A DNA stretch of 64,000 nucleotides, taken from assembly GCF_006376675.1 (NCBI RefSeq), contig NZ_VEWK01000007.1, positions 124,001 to 188,000 of the forward strand. The letters are read 5' to 3'. A model generated the notes under the pieces. That model ran no database searches. It worked only from the letters and a program-made list of their open reading frames with translations, and was not told where the DNA came from. This DNA comes from Brucella pecoris (GTDB lineage: Bacteria > Pseudomonadota > Alphaproteobacteria > Rhizobiales > Rhizobiaceae). This document shows, piece after piece, positions 8,556-18,424 of the stretch; the first letter of the stretch is position 1; each line of letters starts with the position of its first letter. The position numbers and the translations under genes were made by a program.

Positions 8556-10349
8556 GTGTCATTGCTCAAAATTTACTGGCGAGCCATGGAATACCTTGCG
8601 GTCGAGAAGACCGCGACGATAACCATGTGTGTCGCGAGTGTCCTGGTTGCCCTGGTCACACTTGCCGAACCTATTCTGTTCGGCCGGGTCATTCAGGCCA
8701 TCTCCGACAAGGGCGATATCTTCTCGCCTCTTGCGATGTGGGCTGCCCTTGGTGGCTTCAACATTGTTGCTGCGGTTTTTGTTGCACGCGGAGCCGACCG
8801 CCTGGCACACCGCCGTCGTCTGGGCGTGATGATCGATTCTTATGAACGCCTCATCACAATGCCACTTTCCTGGCACCAGAAGCGCGGGACGTCCAACGCA
8901 CTCCATACGCTGATCCGCGCAACGGACTCGCTGTTCACGCTCTGGCTCGAATTCATGCGCCAGCATTTGACGACGATCGTTGCCCTGGTGACGCTCATTC
9001 CGGTTGCAATGAACATGGATATGCGCATGTCGCTGGTGCTGATCGTGCTCGGCGTCATCTATGTGATGATCGGTCAACTGGTGATGCGCAAGACCAAAGA
9101 CGGCCAGGTCGCTGTCGAGAAGCATCACCACAAGCTGTTCGAACACGTTAGCGATACGATTAGCAACGTTTCGGTCGTACAGAGCTATAACCGTATTGCG
9201 TCGGAAACCCAGTCTCTGCGCGATTACGCCAAAAATCTTGAGAAGGCGCAGTTTCCAGTCCTCAACTGGTGGGCGCTAGCCAGCGGCTTAAACCGCATGG
9301 CCTCAACTTTCTCGATGGTGGTGGTTCTTGTTTTGGGTGCCTACTTCGTCACCAAGGGCCAGATGCGCGTGGGCGATGTGATTGCCTTTATCGGCTTTGC
9401 CCAGTTGATGATCGGCCGTCTCGACCAGATCAGCGCGTTCATCAACCAGACAGTTACCGCACGCGCCAAGCTTGAAGAATTCTTCCAGATGGAAGACGCT
9501 ACGGCTGATCGTCAGGAACCGCAGGACGTCTCGGATCTCACCGACGTCAAGGGCGACATCGTTTTCGACAATGTCACCTTTGAGTTTCCGAATTCCGGCC
9601 AGGGCGTCTATGATGTGTCCTTCGAAATCAAGCCGGGGCAGACGGTGGCTATTGTCGGGCCAACAGGCGCAGGCAAAACCACTCTCATCAATCTGTTGCA
9701 GCGCGTTTTCGATCCAGCAGCAGGCCGTATCACGATCGACGGAACAGATACGCGTACCGTCAGCCGTCGTTCGTTGCGCCATGCGATTGCAACCGTCTTT
9801 CAGGATGCCGGCCTGTTCAATCGCTCGGTCGAAGAGAATATTCGTGTCGGCCGTGAAAGTGCCACGCATGAGGAAGTACACGCAGCAGCACGTGCTGCTG
9901 CAGCCCACGACTTCATTCTGGCCAAGAGCGATGGTTACGATACGGTTGTCGGTGAACGCGGCTCACAACTTTCTGGCGGCGAACGCCAACGCCTCGCGAT
10001 CGCTCGCGCAATCCTGAAGGACTCGCCTATCCTCGTTCTCGATGAAGCGACCAGTGCGCTCGACGTCGAAACCGAAGAGAAGGTGAAGCAGGCGGTTGAC
10101 GATCTCAGTCACAACCGTACGACCTTCATCATCGCGCACCGTCTTTCGACGGTCCGCTCGGCCGACCTCGTCCTGTTCATGGACAAGGGACATCTGGTCG
10201 AAAGCGGTAGCTTCGATGAACTTGCCGCCCGTGGCGGACGCTTTACCGATCTGCTCCGCGCCGGTGGTCTTAAGCTCGAAGACAAGGCAACCAAAGCTAT
10301 CGAAGGCAGCAATGTGATGCCCTTCCCGTCCAAGGGCGCGATTGGCTAA
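8556..10349 (+). CDS. ndvA: Cyclic beta-1,2-glucan ABC exporter
   Basis: A 597-residue half-transporter that moves cyclic beta-1,2-glucan from the cytoplasm to the periplasm, where the glucan supports osmotic adaptation and, in related bacteria, host infection or nodulation. The N-terminal half has six membrane helices (ABC type 1 fold). The C-terminal ATPase has Walker A GPTGAGKTT near residue 369, the signature LSGGERQ near 471 and Walker B ILVLDEAT near 490. Length and sequence match NdvA/ChvA (Cgt in Brucella). The synthase gene is not in this window. It stands alone and ends in a strong hairpin. Confidence 0.93.
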   Translation: MSLLKIYWRAMEYLAVEKTATITMCVASVLVALVTLAEPILFGRVIQAISDKGDIFSPLAMWAALGGFNIVAAVFVARGADRLAHRRRLGVMIDSYERLITMPLSWHQKRGTSNALHTLIRATDSLFTLWLEFMRQHLTTIVALVTLIPVAMNMDMRMSLVLIVLGVIYVMIGQLVMRKTKDGQVAVEKHHHKLFEHVSDTISNVSVVQSYNRIASETQSLRDYAKNLEKAQFPVLNWWALASGLNRMASTFSMVVVLVLGAYFVTKGQMRVGDVIAFIGFAQLMIGRLDQISAFINQTVTARAKLEEFFQMEDATADRQEPQDVSDLTDVKGDIVFDNVTFEFPNSGQGVYDVSFEIKPGQTVAIVGPTGAGKTTLINLLQRVFDPAAGRITIDGTDTRTVSRRSLRHAIATVFQDAGLFNRSVEENIRVGRESATHEEVHAAARAAAAHDFILAKSDGYDTVVGERGSQLSGGERQRLAIARAILKDSPILVLDEATSALDVETEEKVKQAVDDLSHNRTTFIIAHRLSTVRSADLVLFMDKGHLVESGSFDELAARGGRFTDLLRAGGLKLEDKATKAIEGSNVMPFPSKGAIG

Positions 10350-10365
10350 ACCACAGAACTTCAAG

Positions 10366-10402
10366 TGAAAAGCCCGCGATGATCTCATCGCGGGCTATTT
10401 TC
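10366..10402 (+). terminator. Terminator of ndvA
   Basis: A 12-base perfect inverted repeat (AGCCCGCGATGA with TCATCGCGGGCT, 10371-10396) is followed by ATTTT. It also sits just past the stop of the convergent MBL gene and may serve both. Confidence 0.8.
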
Positions 10403-10418
10403 ATCGCAAGCTCGAAAC

Positions 10419-11243
10419 TTAAAGCCGTATCTCGAAGCGGAGCCCATCATATCCCGGTTCAACATTGTCCGGCGTCTCGCGCAGGACAGTTTCATAATCG
10501 AGCGGGACGTGCATATGCGTGAGAATGGCGCGCTGAGGCGCCAGTTTCTCGATCCATTCAAGCGCTTCGCCAAGCGAGAAATGACTTGGATGGGGACGGT
10601 ATTGCAATGCATCAATGATGAGCACCTCGGCGTCATCCAAATGCTTGAGGCTTTGTTCAGGAAAAGCACTCACGTCCGTGCAATAAACGACAGAACCTAT
10701 ACGAAAGCCCAGCGATTCAATATCGCCATGGACCTGGCTGAACGGCTCGAAATGGATTGCACCTCCCGCTCCCGATATGGAAAACGGCGTCTCAGGAGCG
10801 ATGTCGTGCATGCTGAGAATTGGTGGATAGTTCGATCCGGCAGGTGTTTCGAAACAATAGCCAAAAGCGTCGAAGAGCCGGTTACGCGTCAGCCGATTGG
10901 CATAGACATCCATGAGGCGACGGTTTTCAACCACATATGTGCGAAGATCATCGATACCGTGAATATGGTCTGCATGCGGATGGGTATAGACAGCCGCATC
11001 AAGGCTGTGCGCTCCAGCATCGATCATCTGGCTACGGAAATCCGGCCCCGTATCAATCACGACCGTTGTGTTATTACCGGCATTGTCAAATCGCTCAACC
11101 AGGAGCGATGCACGGCGACGCCTGTTTTTCGGATTCTCCGGATCGCAACTGCCCCAATCACCGTTGATACGCGGTACACCGGGAGACGACCCGCAGCCCA
11201 GAAGCGTAAAACGCAGGCAATTACGCGGCGCTGTCACGATCAA
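10419..11243 (-). CDS. MBL-fold metal-dependent hydrolase (PhnP-like)
   Basis: This 274-residue metallo-beta-lactamase-fold enzyme has the metal-binding motif HPHADH (His88, His90, Asp92, His93), with further histidine and aspartate ligands in FSQVHGD and LTHMH. The N-terminal LGCGSSPGVPRI resembles PhnP and related cyclic phosphodiesterases, but no phosphonate genes are nearby, so the substrate is unknown. Its start overlaps the tatD stop in an ATGA, which places it last in the minus-strand run tmk-holB-metG-tatD. Confidence 0.8.
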   Translation of the reverse strand: MIVTAPRNCLRFTLLGCGSSPGVPRINGDWGSCDPENPKNRRRRASLLVERFDNAGNNTTVVIDTGPDFRSQMIDAGAHSLDAAVYTHPHADHIHGIDDLRTYVVENRRLMDVYANRLTRNRLFDAFGYCFETPAGSNYPPILSMHDIAPETPFSISGAGGAIHFEPFSQVHGDIESLGFRIGSVVYCTDVSAFPEQSLKHLDDAEVLIIDALQYRPHPSHFSLGEALEWIEKLAPQRAILTHMHVPLDYETVLRETPDNVEPGYDGLRFEIRL

Positions 11244-12046
11244 TTTCCTTTTGCGGCCAAATCTTCTGGCATAGGCATCTTGGAGAACAGGCGGAAGACA
11301 TTTTCGCTGGTAATTTGCGCAATTTCTTCCCTGCTCACGCCAATCGTCTCGGCAAGTACGGCGGCGGTATGCTGCACGAAAGAAGGCTCGTTGCGCTTGC
11401 CACGATAAGGAACCGGCGCCAGATAAGGAGCATCCGTCTCGACGAGCAAACGATCACGCGGAACGATGGAAGCAACTTCGCGGATTTCGGCTGAGTTTTT
11501 GAAAGTCAGAATTCCCGAGAAAGAGACGTAACCGCCGAGCGCGATGCCCTTTTCAGCCAGAGCGCGACCGGAAGAGAAGCAGTGCAGGATGAACGGAAAG
11601 GCGCCCTTTTCCGTCTCACGCTCCAGAATCTCGGCCATATCCTCATCTGCGCTACGGGCATGAATGACCAGCGGCAATTGAGTACGACGTGCCGCCTCGA
11701 TGTGCACGAGAAAACCCTGCTTCTGTGCTGCCGGTGGCGCATAATCATAGTGATAGTCGAGTCCCGCCTCGCCGATAGCCACCACTTTCGGGTGCTCGGC
11801 CAGACGCACGAGATCATCGGCGGTCACGTCCAGTTCTTCATGCGCATTATTCGGATGGGTTCCAACCGAACAATAAACGGAATCATAGGTTTCAGCGAGC
11901 GCACGGATCGTGTCGAACTTCTTGACCCGTGTGGAAATGGTCACCATGCGTCTGACCCCGGCATCCAGAGCGCGCTGAACGATGTCATCGCGCTCCGGCT
12001 CGAAGTCGGCAAAGTCGAGGTGACAATGACTATCGACAAGCATCAT
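11240..12046 (-). CDS. tatD: TatD-family metal-dependent deoxyribonuclease
   Basis: The 268-residue product is a TIM-barrel amidohydrolase-like enzyme. Metal ligands are visible in DSHCHLDF (residues 5-12), in GEAGLDYHY near the middle, in LVIHAR, and in LVETDAPYLAP toward the end. Family members act as 3'-5' DNA exonucleases or deoxyribonucleases, and this subgroup (YcfH-like) commonly sits beside metG and holB, as here. An ATG one codon later (12043) is equally possible. It starts 5 bases after metG. Confidence 0.88.
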   Translation of the reverse strand: MMLVDSHCHLDFADFEPERDDIVQRALDAGVRRMVTISTRVKKFDTIRALAETYDSVYCSVGTHPNNAHEELDVTADDLVRLAEHPKVVAIGEAGLDYHYDYAPPAAQKQGFLVHIEAARRTQLPLVIHARSADEDMAEILERETEKGAFPFILHCFSSGRALAEKGIALGGYVSFSGILTFKNSAEIREVASIVPRDRLLVETDAPYLAPVPYRGKRNEPSFVQHTAAVLAETIGVSREEIAQITSENVFRLFSKMPMPEDLAAKGN

Positions 12047-12051
12047 CGAAC

Positions 12052-13599
12052 TCAGTTCTGCTCTTCTGTTTCCACATAGCGCGGGAATACCGGCTGCGGA
12101 GCTGGCAGATCGGTCCCGCCGACAAGCTGGCTTGCCGTCACGTCGGAGAACTGACGCTTGTTGGCAGGAATTGCCAGTATGTCGAGAAGCTTTTCCGCCG
12201 ACTGCGGAATGAACGGCTGCACCATGATGCCCACACGCCGGATCACTTCGGCCGTCACATAAAGGACAGTGCCCATGCGTGCTGGATCAGTCTTGCGCAA
12301 AGCCCAAGGCTCCTGTCCGGCGAAATAGCGGTTGGCTTCGGCAACAACAGCGAAAATCGCCCCAAGCGCGAGATGCAGCGCCTGGTCGTCCATTGCCTTG
12401 CGCGCGGTATCGAGTGCCGCATCGGCCTGATCCAGAATGGCCTTATCCGCGTCGGAAAGTTCACCCGGAACAGGAACCTTGCCTTCACAGTTCTTGGCGA
12501 TCATCGACAGGGAACGTTGTGCAAGATTGCCGAGATCATTTGCCAGATCGGCGTTGGTACGGTTGACGATCGCGTCATGGCTGTAGCTGCCGTCCTGACC
12601 GAACGGGACTTCACGCATCAGGAAATAGCGCAACTGATCGAGCCCATAGCGCTCAACAAGACCGAACGGATCGATCACATTGCCGAGGGACTTCGACATT
12701 TTCTCGCCGCGATTAAACAGGAAACCATGTGCAAAAACCCGCTTCGGCAGCGGAATACCAGCCGACATCAGAAATGCCGGCCAATAGACAGCGTGAAAGC
12801 GCGAGATGTCCTTGCCGATGATATGCGCATCGGCAGGCCAGTAACCCCACTTTTCGTCTGAAGTGTCGGGATAGCCGAGAGCGGTAATGTAGTTGGTCAG
12901 GGCGTCGACCCAGACATACATGACGTGCTTCTCGTCGCCCGGCACCGGAATGCCCCAGTCGAAGGTCGTGCGCGAAATCGACAGGTCCTTCAGACCGGAC
13001 TTCACGAAGCTCACAATCTCGTTGCGGCGCTCCGCAGGCATGATGAAGCCCGGATTATTCTCGTAAAGATCAAGCAGCTTGTCCTGATAGGCTGAGAGAC
13101 GGAAGAAATAGCTTTCTTCCTCAACCCATTCGACGGGCGTACCCTGCGGGCCATAGCGAACGCCATCCTCGCGGACTTCCGTTTCCTCTTCGCCGTAGTA
13201 GGCTTCGTCACGCACGGAGTACCAACCGGCATATCCACCCTTGTAGATATCGCCATTGTCGGCCATCGCTTTCCAGATGGCCTGGCTCGCCTTGTAATGG
13301 CGCTCTTCCGAAGTGCGAATATAATCGTCATTCGAGCTGTTCAGCACGTCCGCCATCTGCCGGAACGCAGCCGTATTGCGATCTGCCAGCTCGCGTGGCG
13401 TGATGCCTTCCTTGCGCGCGCTCTGCAGCATCTTGATACCGTGTTCGTCCGTACCGGTCAGAAAGAAAACATCCTTGCCGTTCAGGCGCTGAAAACGCGC
13501 CATTGCATCGGTCGCGATCAGTTCATACGCGTGGCCGATGTGCGGTTTTCCGTTAGGATAAGCAATCGCGGTGGTGATGTAATATTTTTCGCGGCTCAT
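12052..13599 (-). CDS. metG: Methionyl-tRNA synthetase
   Basis: A 515-residue class I synthetase that charges tRNA-Met. The HIGH-type motif PHIGHAYE is at residues 19-26 and KMSKSLG near 298. The connective domain (about 120-165) lacks the cysteine knuckles that bind zinc in the E. coli type, which fits the shorter zinc-free MetRS subgroup. There is no C-terminal tRNA-binding extension. It lies 101 bases after holB in the run tmk-holB-metG-tatD-MBL, a common alphaproteobacterial order. Confidence 0.97.
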   Translation of the reverse strand: MSREKYYITTAIAYPNGKPHIGHAYELIATDAMARFQRLNGKDVFFLTGTDEHGIKMLQSARKEGITPRELADRNTAAFRQMADVLNSSNDDYIRTSEERHYKASQAIWKAMADNGDIYKGGYAGWYSVRDEAYYGEEETEVREDGVRYGPQGTPVEWVEEESYFFRLSAYQDKLLDLYENNPGFIMPAERRNEIVSFVKSGLKDLSISRTTFDWGIPVPGDEKHVMYVWVDALTNYITALGYPDTSDEKWGYWPADAHIIGKDISRFHAVYWPAFLMSAGIPLPKRVFAHGFLFNRGEKMSKSLGNVIDPFGLVERYGLDQLRYFLMREVPFGQDGSYSHDAIVNRTNADLANDLGNLAQRSLSMIAKNCEGKVPVPGELSDADKAILDQADAALDTARKAMDDQALHLALGAIFAVVAEANRYFAGQEPWALRKTDPARMGTVLYVTAEVIRRVGIMVQPFIPQSAEKLLDILAIPANKRQFSDVTASQLVGGTDLPAPQPVFPRYVETEEQN

Positions 13600-13700
13600 T
13601 ATGGACCCGGTCTTTCGAAGTTTGAAAGCGCGCCTGAATGATTAGCAGACACACGAGGAGAAAATTATCAGCGGTGACATAACGCATGTCAGCGGCCATG

Positions 13701-14777
13701 TCACGCAAGCGGAGGCTGACCAGAACGAAAAGCGCGATGCGTTTTTCCCAAAAGGATTACCACAGCTTGCCGGCGGTCGAGATTGTAGGTTTCGGCGTCC
13801 ACGGTTTCGCGCACGAGATCGCTCCAGAAGCGCGACCAGCGATCGGCATCACGCAGTTGTCCTTCCTCCGCACGACGACGAGCTTCGATTGCGACCCGCG
13901 CCAGCAGATGGTCACGGAACAGTTCATACTGAACCTCCGACTCCCGACCATTCAATATGCCAGCGAGCGCCTGCGCTTTCGGCAAATCGAAATTTTGTCC
14001 TTCAAGAAGAGAATCGACTGTGTCGGAAATTTCAATGCCGCCATGCGCCACCAGCAAAAGTGCCTTGCGCACGCTGCCTTCCGATCGCTGGAGCAGCGTT
14101 TGTGTTACGGCTTCAGCCTCCATTCCAACACCGGGGCCGACATGTGCCAAGGCATCCGTCAGCGCACCATCATCAAGCGGCTTGAAGCCGATGCTCTGGC
14201 AGCGCGACCGGATTGTCGGGAGCAAGCGCCCCGCCGAATGGGAAATCAGGATAAAGAGCGCCCTTGCAGGAGGCTCTTCCAGAGTTTTCAGGAGGGCGTT
14301 GGCGGCATTGCGGTTCATATCATCGGCAGGGTCGACAATAACGATGCGCCAGGCGTGGTCCGATGCCGTTCTGGTCAGAAAATGCGTGACCCGGCGGATT
14401 TCCTCCACTGGGATACCCGTTTTGAATTTCCCGGTCTTCTGATCGAATGGACGATTGATATGCAGGACAGCGGGATGCATGCCGCCCGCAATCTGCCGCC
14501 AGAGCGGCGTCGCAAAGTCCGGCGCAGCAATATGCTCCGGCGCGTCGCTATTGTTGCCATGTGCCAGCATATGACCTGCCAGGTGAAAGGCGAGCGTTGC
14601 CTTGCCAATCCCCTGCGCACCTTCAAAGAGCAGCGCATGATGCATACGTCCCTCGCGATAGGCTTGCGCCAGAAAATCACTGATCTCCCGATGCCCGGCG
14701 ATATAATCGCTTGCCGATGGTTCTGGCACACCTTCGATGGAATCGTGAGCTTTGGGGACGTCGAGTTCCTCGATCAC
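13701..14777 (-). CDS. holB: DNA polymerase III delta-prime subunit
   Basis: This 358-residue protein is the stator of the clamp loader that places the beta clamp on DNA. The AAA+ fold shows a P-loop GAQGIGKAT near residue 54. The tail of the AAA+ module has the sensor-like sequence [18 protein letters not shown] near 180. The Walker B and zinc-module cysteines are poorly conserved, which is usual for alphaproteobacterial delta-prime. Its start overlaps the tmk stop by 4 bases (ATGA), indicating coupled translation. Confidence 0.9.
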   Translation of the reverse strand: MIEELDVPKAHDSIEGVPEPSASDYIAGHREISDFLAQAYREGRMHHALLFEGAQGIGKATLAFHLAGHMLAHGNNSDAPEHIAAPDFATPLWRQIAGGMHPAVLHINRPFDQKTGKFKTGIPVEEIRRVTHFLTRTASDHAWRIVIVDPADDMNRNAANALLKTLEEPPARALFILISHSAGRLLPTIRSRCQSIGFKPLDDGALTDALAHVGPGVGMEAEAVTQTLLQRSEGSVRKALLLVAHGGIEISDTVDSLLEGQNFDLPKAQALAGILNGRESEVQYELFRDHLLARVAIEARRRAEEGQLRDADRWSRFWSDLVRETVDAETYNLDRRQAVVILLGKTHRAFRSGQPPLA

Positions 14778-15418
14778 AACAACCCTCTTTCCGTCAGAAC
14801 ACTATCGACCTCTTTTGCGATATCGCCCGCAATCGCGTCTTGCGGTCGGTCAGCGTCAATAACCTTGCATCGCTCAGGTTCCGCTTCGGCGATTGTGAGA
14901 AAAGCCTGCCGTCGTGCCTCATGAACAGCAATATCTTCTTTCTCGAACCGGTCCGCAGTTTCGCTGCCACGCCGTTTTCCGGCACGAGACAACCCCTTCT
15001 CTGCGGGAATGTCGAGAATGATCGTCATATCAGGCATAGCACCGTCTATGGCAATGCGTTCCACCGCCGCCATATAGGTGCCATCGAGATTGCCGGTAAC
15101 TCCTTGATACGCGCGACTTGAATCGATGAAACGGTCGCAGAGAACCACCCGTCCTTCATTCAGAGCCGGGCGGATAAGCTGGTCCACATGGTCTGCCCTT
15201 GCAGCGGCGAACAGCAGGGCTTCCATCGCTGGACCGTAGTTCTCTGCATTGCCACTCAGTATGACATGGCGAATTGCTTCCGCACCAGGAGAACCGCCCG
15301 GTTCCCGCGTGATGACCGGATCGAAGCCGCTTGACCGTAGATGCTTGGCCAGCAACGCGATTTGCGTTGACTTGCCCGCTCCTTCGCCGCCTTCGAATGT
15401 GATGAACAATCCCGACAA
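14774..15418 (-). CDS. tmk: Thymidylate kinase
   Basis: A 214-residue kinase that converts dTMP to dTDP with ATP. The P-loop is [11 protein letters not shown] near residue 6, the DRFIDSS segment binds the substrate, and a lid region [12 protein letters not shown] follows. I chose the TTG at 15418, giving the start [11 protein letters not shown], because GGAAG lies close upstream; a TTG four codons earlier (15430) gives a slightly longer form. A TTG start is unusual for an essential enzyme. The gene begins 101 bases after the carboxypeptidase. Confidence 0.92.
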   Translation of the reverse strand: MSGLFITFEGGEGAGKSTQIALLAKHLRSSGFDPVITREPGGSPGAEAIRHVILSGNAENYGPAMEALLFAAARADHVDQLIRPALNEGRVVLCDRFIDSSRAYQGVTGNLDGTYMAAVERIAIDGAMPDMTIILDIPAEKGLSRAGKRRGSETADRFEKEDIAVHEARRQAFLTIAEAEPERCKVIDADRPQDAIAGDIAKEVDSVLTERGLL

Positions 15419-15519
15419 ACCAACTTCCAAATGTTTGAATCGATGCCCGAACGGACTTCTGTGAAAGTTATTATCGGCCTTTGGCTATCAGGTCGAGCCT
15501 GGAATACACCCAACGCAGG

Positions 15520-16716
15520 CTAAAGATATTTCCGCAGCCAGCCGGTGGAAAGCTCCATCGCCGACCCCAAGGCGCGCTTCGAGAGACTTCCTTCCTCGAC
15601 AGATTGCGCCGTGAAAACAGGGATATCACGAAGAATGCTACCATTAAGCTCCAACTGAAGAATACCGACCTGCTGGTTGTCGGCGACAGGGGCAGTGAGC
15701 GGCCCCTTATAGACAATCCGGGCCTTCAGCTTGTCGCGACCGTCCTTCGGTAGCAGCAGCTCGACACGATCCCTGACCTTCAACGGCACATGCGTGAGCG
15801 CACCGCCGAAAACTTGCGCCTCACCCACAATTTCGTTCGCAGGATAAAGCTGAACATCGTCAAAGGCCGTCATCCCCCATTGCAGGAGACGCTTTGCTTC
15901 TTCTTCACGCTCCTTGATGCTGGCAAGACCGCTCATCGCCAGATAAAGCCTGCGGCCGTTCTGTTCCGCCGACCCAACCAGCGCAAAACCTGATGCTTCC
16001 GTAAAACCCGTTCCCATGCCGTCAGCCCCGACATCAAGCCGCAACAAGGGGTTACGGTTGCGTTGCATGATGTTGTTCCAGGTGAAGGCCGGTTGCGCAT
16101 AATATTGATAGTATTCGGGATGGGCTGTTCGGATATGGCGTGCCAGCCTGACCAGATCCTGCAGCGAGACCACCTGCCCTTCAGCGGGTAAACCTGTCGA
16201 GTTTACAAATTTGGAGCCGGTTAAGCCAAGCTCCTGCGCACGATCATTCATGCGCTTTGCAAAAGCCTCTTCGCTGCCTGCCAGCCCCTCTGCCAATATG
16301 ATGGCGCCGTCATTCGCCGACTGAACAATCATTCCCTGCAGCAGATCAGCGACCGTTGGCGCCGACTTGATGCGCGCGAACATCGTTGATGTTCCCGAGG
16401 GGGCACCACCGGTTCTCCAGGCATTCTCGCTGACAATGTAAGGCGTTTCGAGTGTCGTCGCGCCTTTATCAAGGGCTTCGAAAACCACTTCGGCCGTCAT
16501 CAGCTTGGCAAGAGATGCGGGCGGAATAGGAACATTGGCATTCTTGGAAAGAAGCACCGTTCCGCTTCGGTCATCGACAAGCAGCACCTGCGGAGCCTTT
16601 GAAACGACTGCCGCCTCGACAGGTGCGGCCGGACTAACAACCGGCACGAAAACGGCCAGCGAAACGCCCACAGAGATCGCCCGCGCAAATATCAATGATT
16701 TTGAGATCAGCCCCAT
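15520..16716 (-). CDS. D-alanyl-D-alanine carboxypeptidase-like protein with altered KTG motif
   Basis: The 398-residue product belongs to the DacA/DacF (peptidase S11, PBP5-like) family that trims the terminal D-Ala of peptidoglycan stem peptides. It has an N-terminal signal peptide, the nucleophile motif S68-L-A-K71, and the second motif S133-A-N135. The third motif, normally KTG, reads G235-T-G in DGMGTGFTEASGF, so the usual lysine is missing. A PBP5_C domain (about 290-370) and an amphipathic C-terminus follow. Activity may be changed or lost. It follows rlpA by 92 bases on the same strand. Confidence 0.82.
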   Translation of the reverse strand: MGLISKSLIFARAISVGVSLAVFVPVVSPAAPVEAAVVSKAPQVLLVDDRSGTVLLSKNANVPIPPASLAKLMTAEVVFEALDKGATTLETPYIVSENAWRTGGAPSGTSTMFARIKSAPTVADLLQGMIVQSANDGAIILAEGLAGSEEAFAKRMNDRAQELGLTGSKFVNSTGLPAEGQVVSLQDLVRLARHIRTAHPEYYQYYAQPAFTWNNIMQRNRNPLLRLDVGADGMGTGFTEASGFALVGSAEQNGRRLYLAMSGLASIKEREEEAKRLLQWGMTAFDDVQLYPANEIVGEAQVFGGALTHVPLKVRDRVELLLPKDGRDKLKARIVYKGPLTAPVADNQQVGILQLELNGSILRDIPVFTAQSVEEGSLSKRALGSAMELSTGWLRKYL

Positions 16717-16808
16717 GCAAACCCCGTTACGTGAGCAATGTGACAGAGCTTACGAAACGAATCCGACCAAAATCAATATGCCAGCGTGTATCACCGTATT
16801 GTGAGCAA

Positions 16809-18083
16809 TCAATCGAGACGAACGACAAACGCATTCACCGCGCCTGACTTCCAGGCCGCGCGCAACAGGGCATCGTTTCCGCCCTTCTCTGCCACGGCCG
16901 TCAACTCGTAAGACTCGCTGGTTTCGGTTGGAATCTTGGTAAGCGTAAATCTGGTCGTTCGTGGCAACGAGGCCTGAAGCTGTTTTGCCTCTTCGAGCGT
17001 CTTGAATGTGCCGAGTTCGACATATTCGCCATGTTCCTCGGCCTCGCGGCGCTTCCAGGCGCTTGAGATGGCATCCTTTGTCAGGATGCTGCCATAGGTG
17101 CGCTCCTCGGTATAAGCGGTTACAGCAAGACGGTCAGACGCGTAGCCGGCAAGACCGCTTACACCGGCAGCATTCGCCACTCCGAAGCTTGAACCGGGGC
17201 GCTGCGACGGCACGGGCACATTCGCTGGCAACAACGGAGATGGTCCGCCGGAAGGATCGCTATAAGCAGGATCGACGGCAAAAGGTGAGTTTTCAGGTAT
17301 AGGCGCAGACACCGGAACAGCATCCATCACAGGCATAGGAGTGCGTGACTTCGGCGAGGTCGGCGTTGGCCCATTCATCGCCATCATGACGCCGGTTGCA
17401 GGTTGGCCGATTGAATCACCACCTGCTGGACGGTAAGACGCCATCAAGAATGCGTCGTCATTACCATTCAGCGGAGCTCTTCCGACATATTCGACCTTCA
17501 CATTCGCCGTGCCATGGTGCTGATAATCAAGCATCTCGGCAGCTTTCTGGGAAAGATCGATCACACGGTCATATTCGTAAGGACCACGATCATTCACGCG
17601 CACGACAACCGAACTACCATTCGCAAGGTTGGTCACACGAGCATAACTCGGCAGCGGCATAGTCGGATGCGCAGCCGTCAGATGCGCCATGTCGTAGACT
17701 TCACCATTCGCCGTCAGGCGGCCATGAAACGCTTCACCATACCAGGAGGCATGGCCAACCTTGACGTAGTTCTTATCTTCCTTGGGATAATACCAGCGTC
17801 CTTTGACCTTGTAGGGCTGACCGGTCTGATCGCGCCCACCACCACGCGGCAGAGACTGTCCTTTTGAAAAAGCCACCCGTGGGCTGGCTTTCACGCCATA
17901 TTTGGATTCGGCAAAGTATTCTTTCGAACGTTTTGTTTTCGACTTCGGCTGCGGTGCTGATGCGCAGCCCGCCAAGGCGACAGCGATAGCCATGAATGAC
18001 AACATGGCGACGGAACCGCGCTTGTCGCGCAGCTTCACTGCCTTGCCGTTGACCGAATGTTTCAGCCCTCGTTTCGAATCCAT
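16809..18083 (-). CDS. rlpA: RlpA-like septal lipoprotein with SPOR domain
   Basis: A 424-residue envelope protein. An N-terminal hydrophobic stretch ends in a lipobox (ALAGC), so it is probably a lipoprotein. A double-psi beta-barrel domain follows (about 95-190, with GHASWYGEAFHGRLTANGE), the catalytic fold of RlpA transglycosylases that cut naked glycan strands. After a long Pro/Ser-rich linker the last 75 residues form a SPOR domain that binds denuded septal peptidoglycan. ATG18083 is used; a GTG three codons earlier is possible and neither has a clear ribosome site. It precedes a D,D-carboxypeptidase, another wall enzyme. Confidence 0.87.
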   Translation of the reverse strand: MDSKRGLKHSVNGKAVKLRDKRGSVAMLSFMAIAVALAGCASAPQPKSKTKRSKEYFAESKYGVKASPRVAFSKGQSLPRGGGRDQTGQPYKVKGRWYYPKEDKNYVKVGHASWYGEAFHGRLTANGEVYDMAHLTAAHPTMPLPSYARVTNLANGSSVVVRVNDRGPYEYDRVIDLSQKAAEMLDYQHHGTANVKVEYVGRAPLNGNDDAFLMASYRPAGGDSIGQPATGVMMAMNGPTPTSPKSRTPMPVMDAVPVSAPIPENSPFAVDPAYSDPSGGPSPLLPANVPVPSQRPGSSFGVANAAGVSGLAGYASDRLAVTAYTEERTYGSILTKDAISSAWKRREAEEHGEYVELGTFKTLEEAKQLQASLPRTTRFTLTKIPTETSESYELTAVAEKGGNDALLRAAWKSGAVNAFVVRLD

Positions 18084-18259
18084 ACGCCACACGCCCGTTA
18101 CTCAACAACACAACCGGAAACGCGGGTTGCGCCTTTTTAGAATTTAGTGATGTCACCGATTCATTGACGGATCATTAAAGCTTTTGGAATTCCGCGTATT
18201 TTGAGTCGCATTCCATGGCATATGTGCACCTCCAACGTGTCGTGACTGCCCCTCACTTT

Positions 18260-18284
18260 GGAACGATCGTCAGTTCGAAACGTT
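18260..18284 (+). promoter_or_regulatory. EcfG-type general stress promoter (first of two)
   Basis: GGAAC at 18260-18264 is separated by exactly 16 bases from CGTT at 18281-18284, matching the alphaproteobacterial EcfG (general stress response) consensus GGAAC-N16/17-CGTT without a mismatch. The predicted start near 18291 gives a 20-base leader to the 25-codon gene at 18312. Confidence 0.7.
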
Positions 18285-18311
18285 GAGTTTTCAACAGGAA
18301 GGAGAACAAGA

Positions 18312-18389
18312 ATGTTTAGAGCAATGATCCTTTGGCTGATGGGCGTTCCGCTCGTTATTGTGCTGCTTATCTGGTATTTTTTCTTTTGA
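18312..18389 (+). CDS. 25-residue single-helix membrane peptide, likely stress-induced
   Basis: This short frame encodes 25 residues, almost all hydrophobic, beginning MFRAMILWLMGVPL and ending in aromatic residues; it could span the inner membrane once. An exceptionally strong ribosome site (AGGAAGGAG) lies 8 bases before the ATG, and a perfect EcfG-type promoter lies 28 bases before that. A terminator follows at 18469. Similar tiny membrane peptides occur in alphaproteobacterial stress regulons, but I cannot name this one. Function is unknown. Confidence 0.7.
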   Translation: MFRAMILWLMGVPLVIVLLIWYFFF

Positions 18390-18393
18390 TTGT

Positions 18394-18418
18394 GGAACGT
18401 TCAAGCCCTTCAACCGTT
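18394..18418 (+). promoter_or_regulatory. EcfG-type general stress promoter (second of two)
   Basis: GGAAC at 18394-18398, a 16-base spacer and CGTT at 18415-18418 again match the EcfG consensus exactly. It begins five bases after the stop of the 25-codon gene. No protein-coding gene lies between it and the terminator at 18469, so it would drive a short RNA. Confidence 0.6.
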
Positions 18419-18424
18419 ATTCAA

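Noticed and set aside
8378..8569. 63-codon minus-strand frame between rluC and ndvA
   Set aside because: It overlaps the ndvA start, has no ribosome site and no known family. I cannot exclude it, but the support is too weak.
13686..14924. 412-codon open frame antisense to holB
   Set aside because: Fully opposite holB and the end of tmk, with no recognisable domain or ribosome site.
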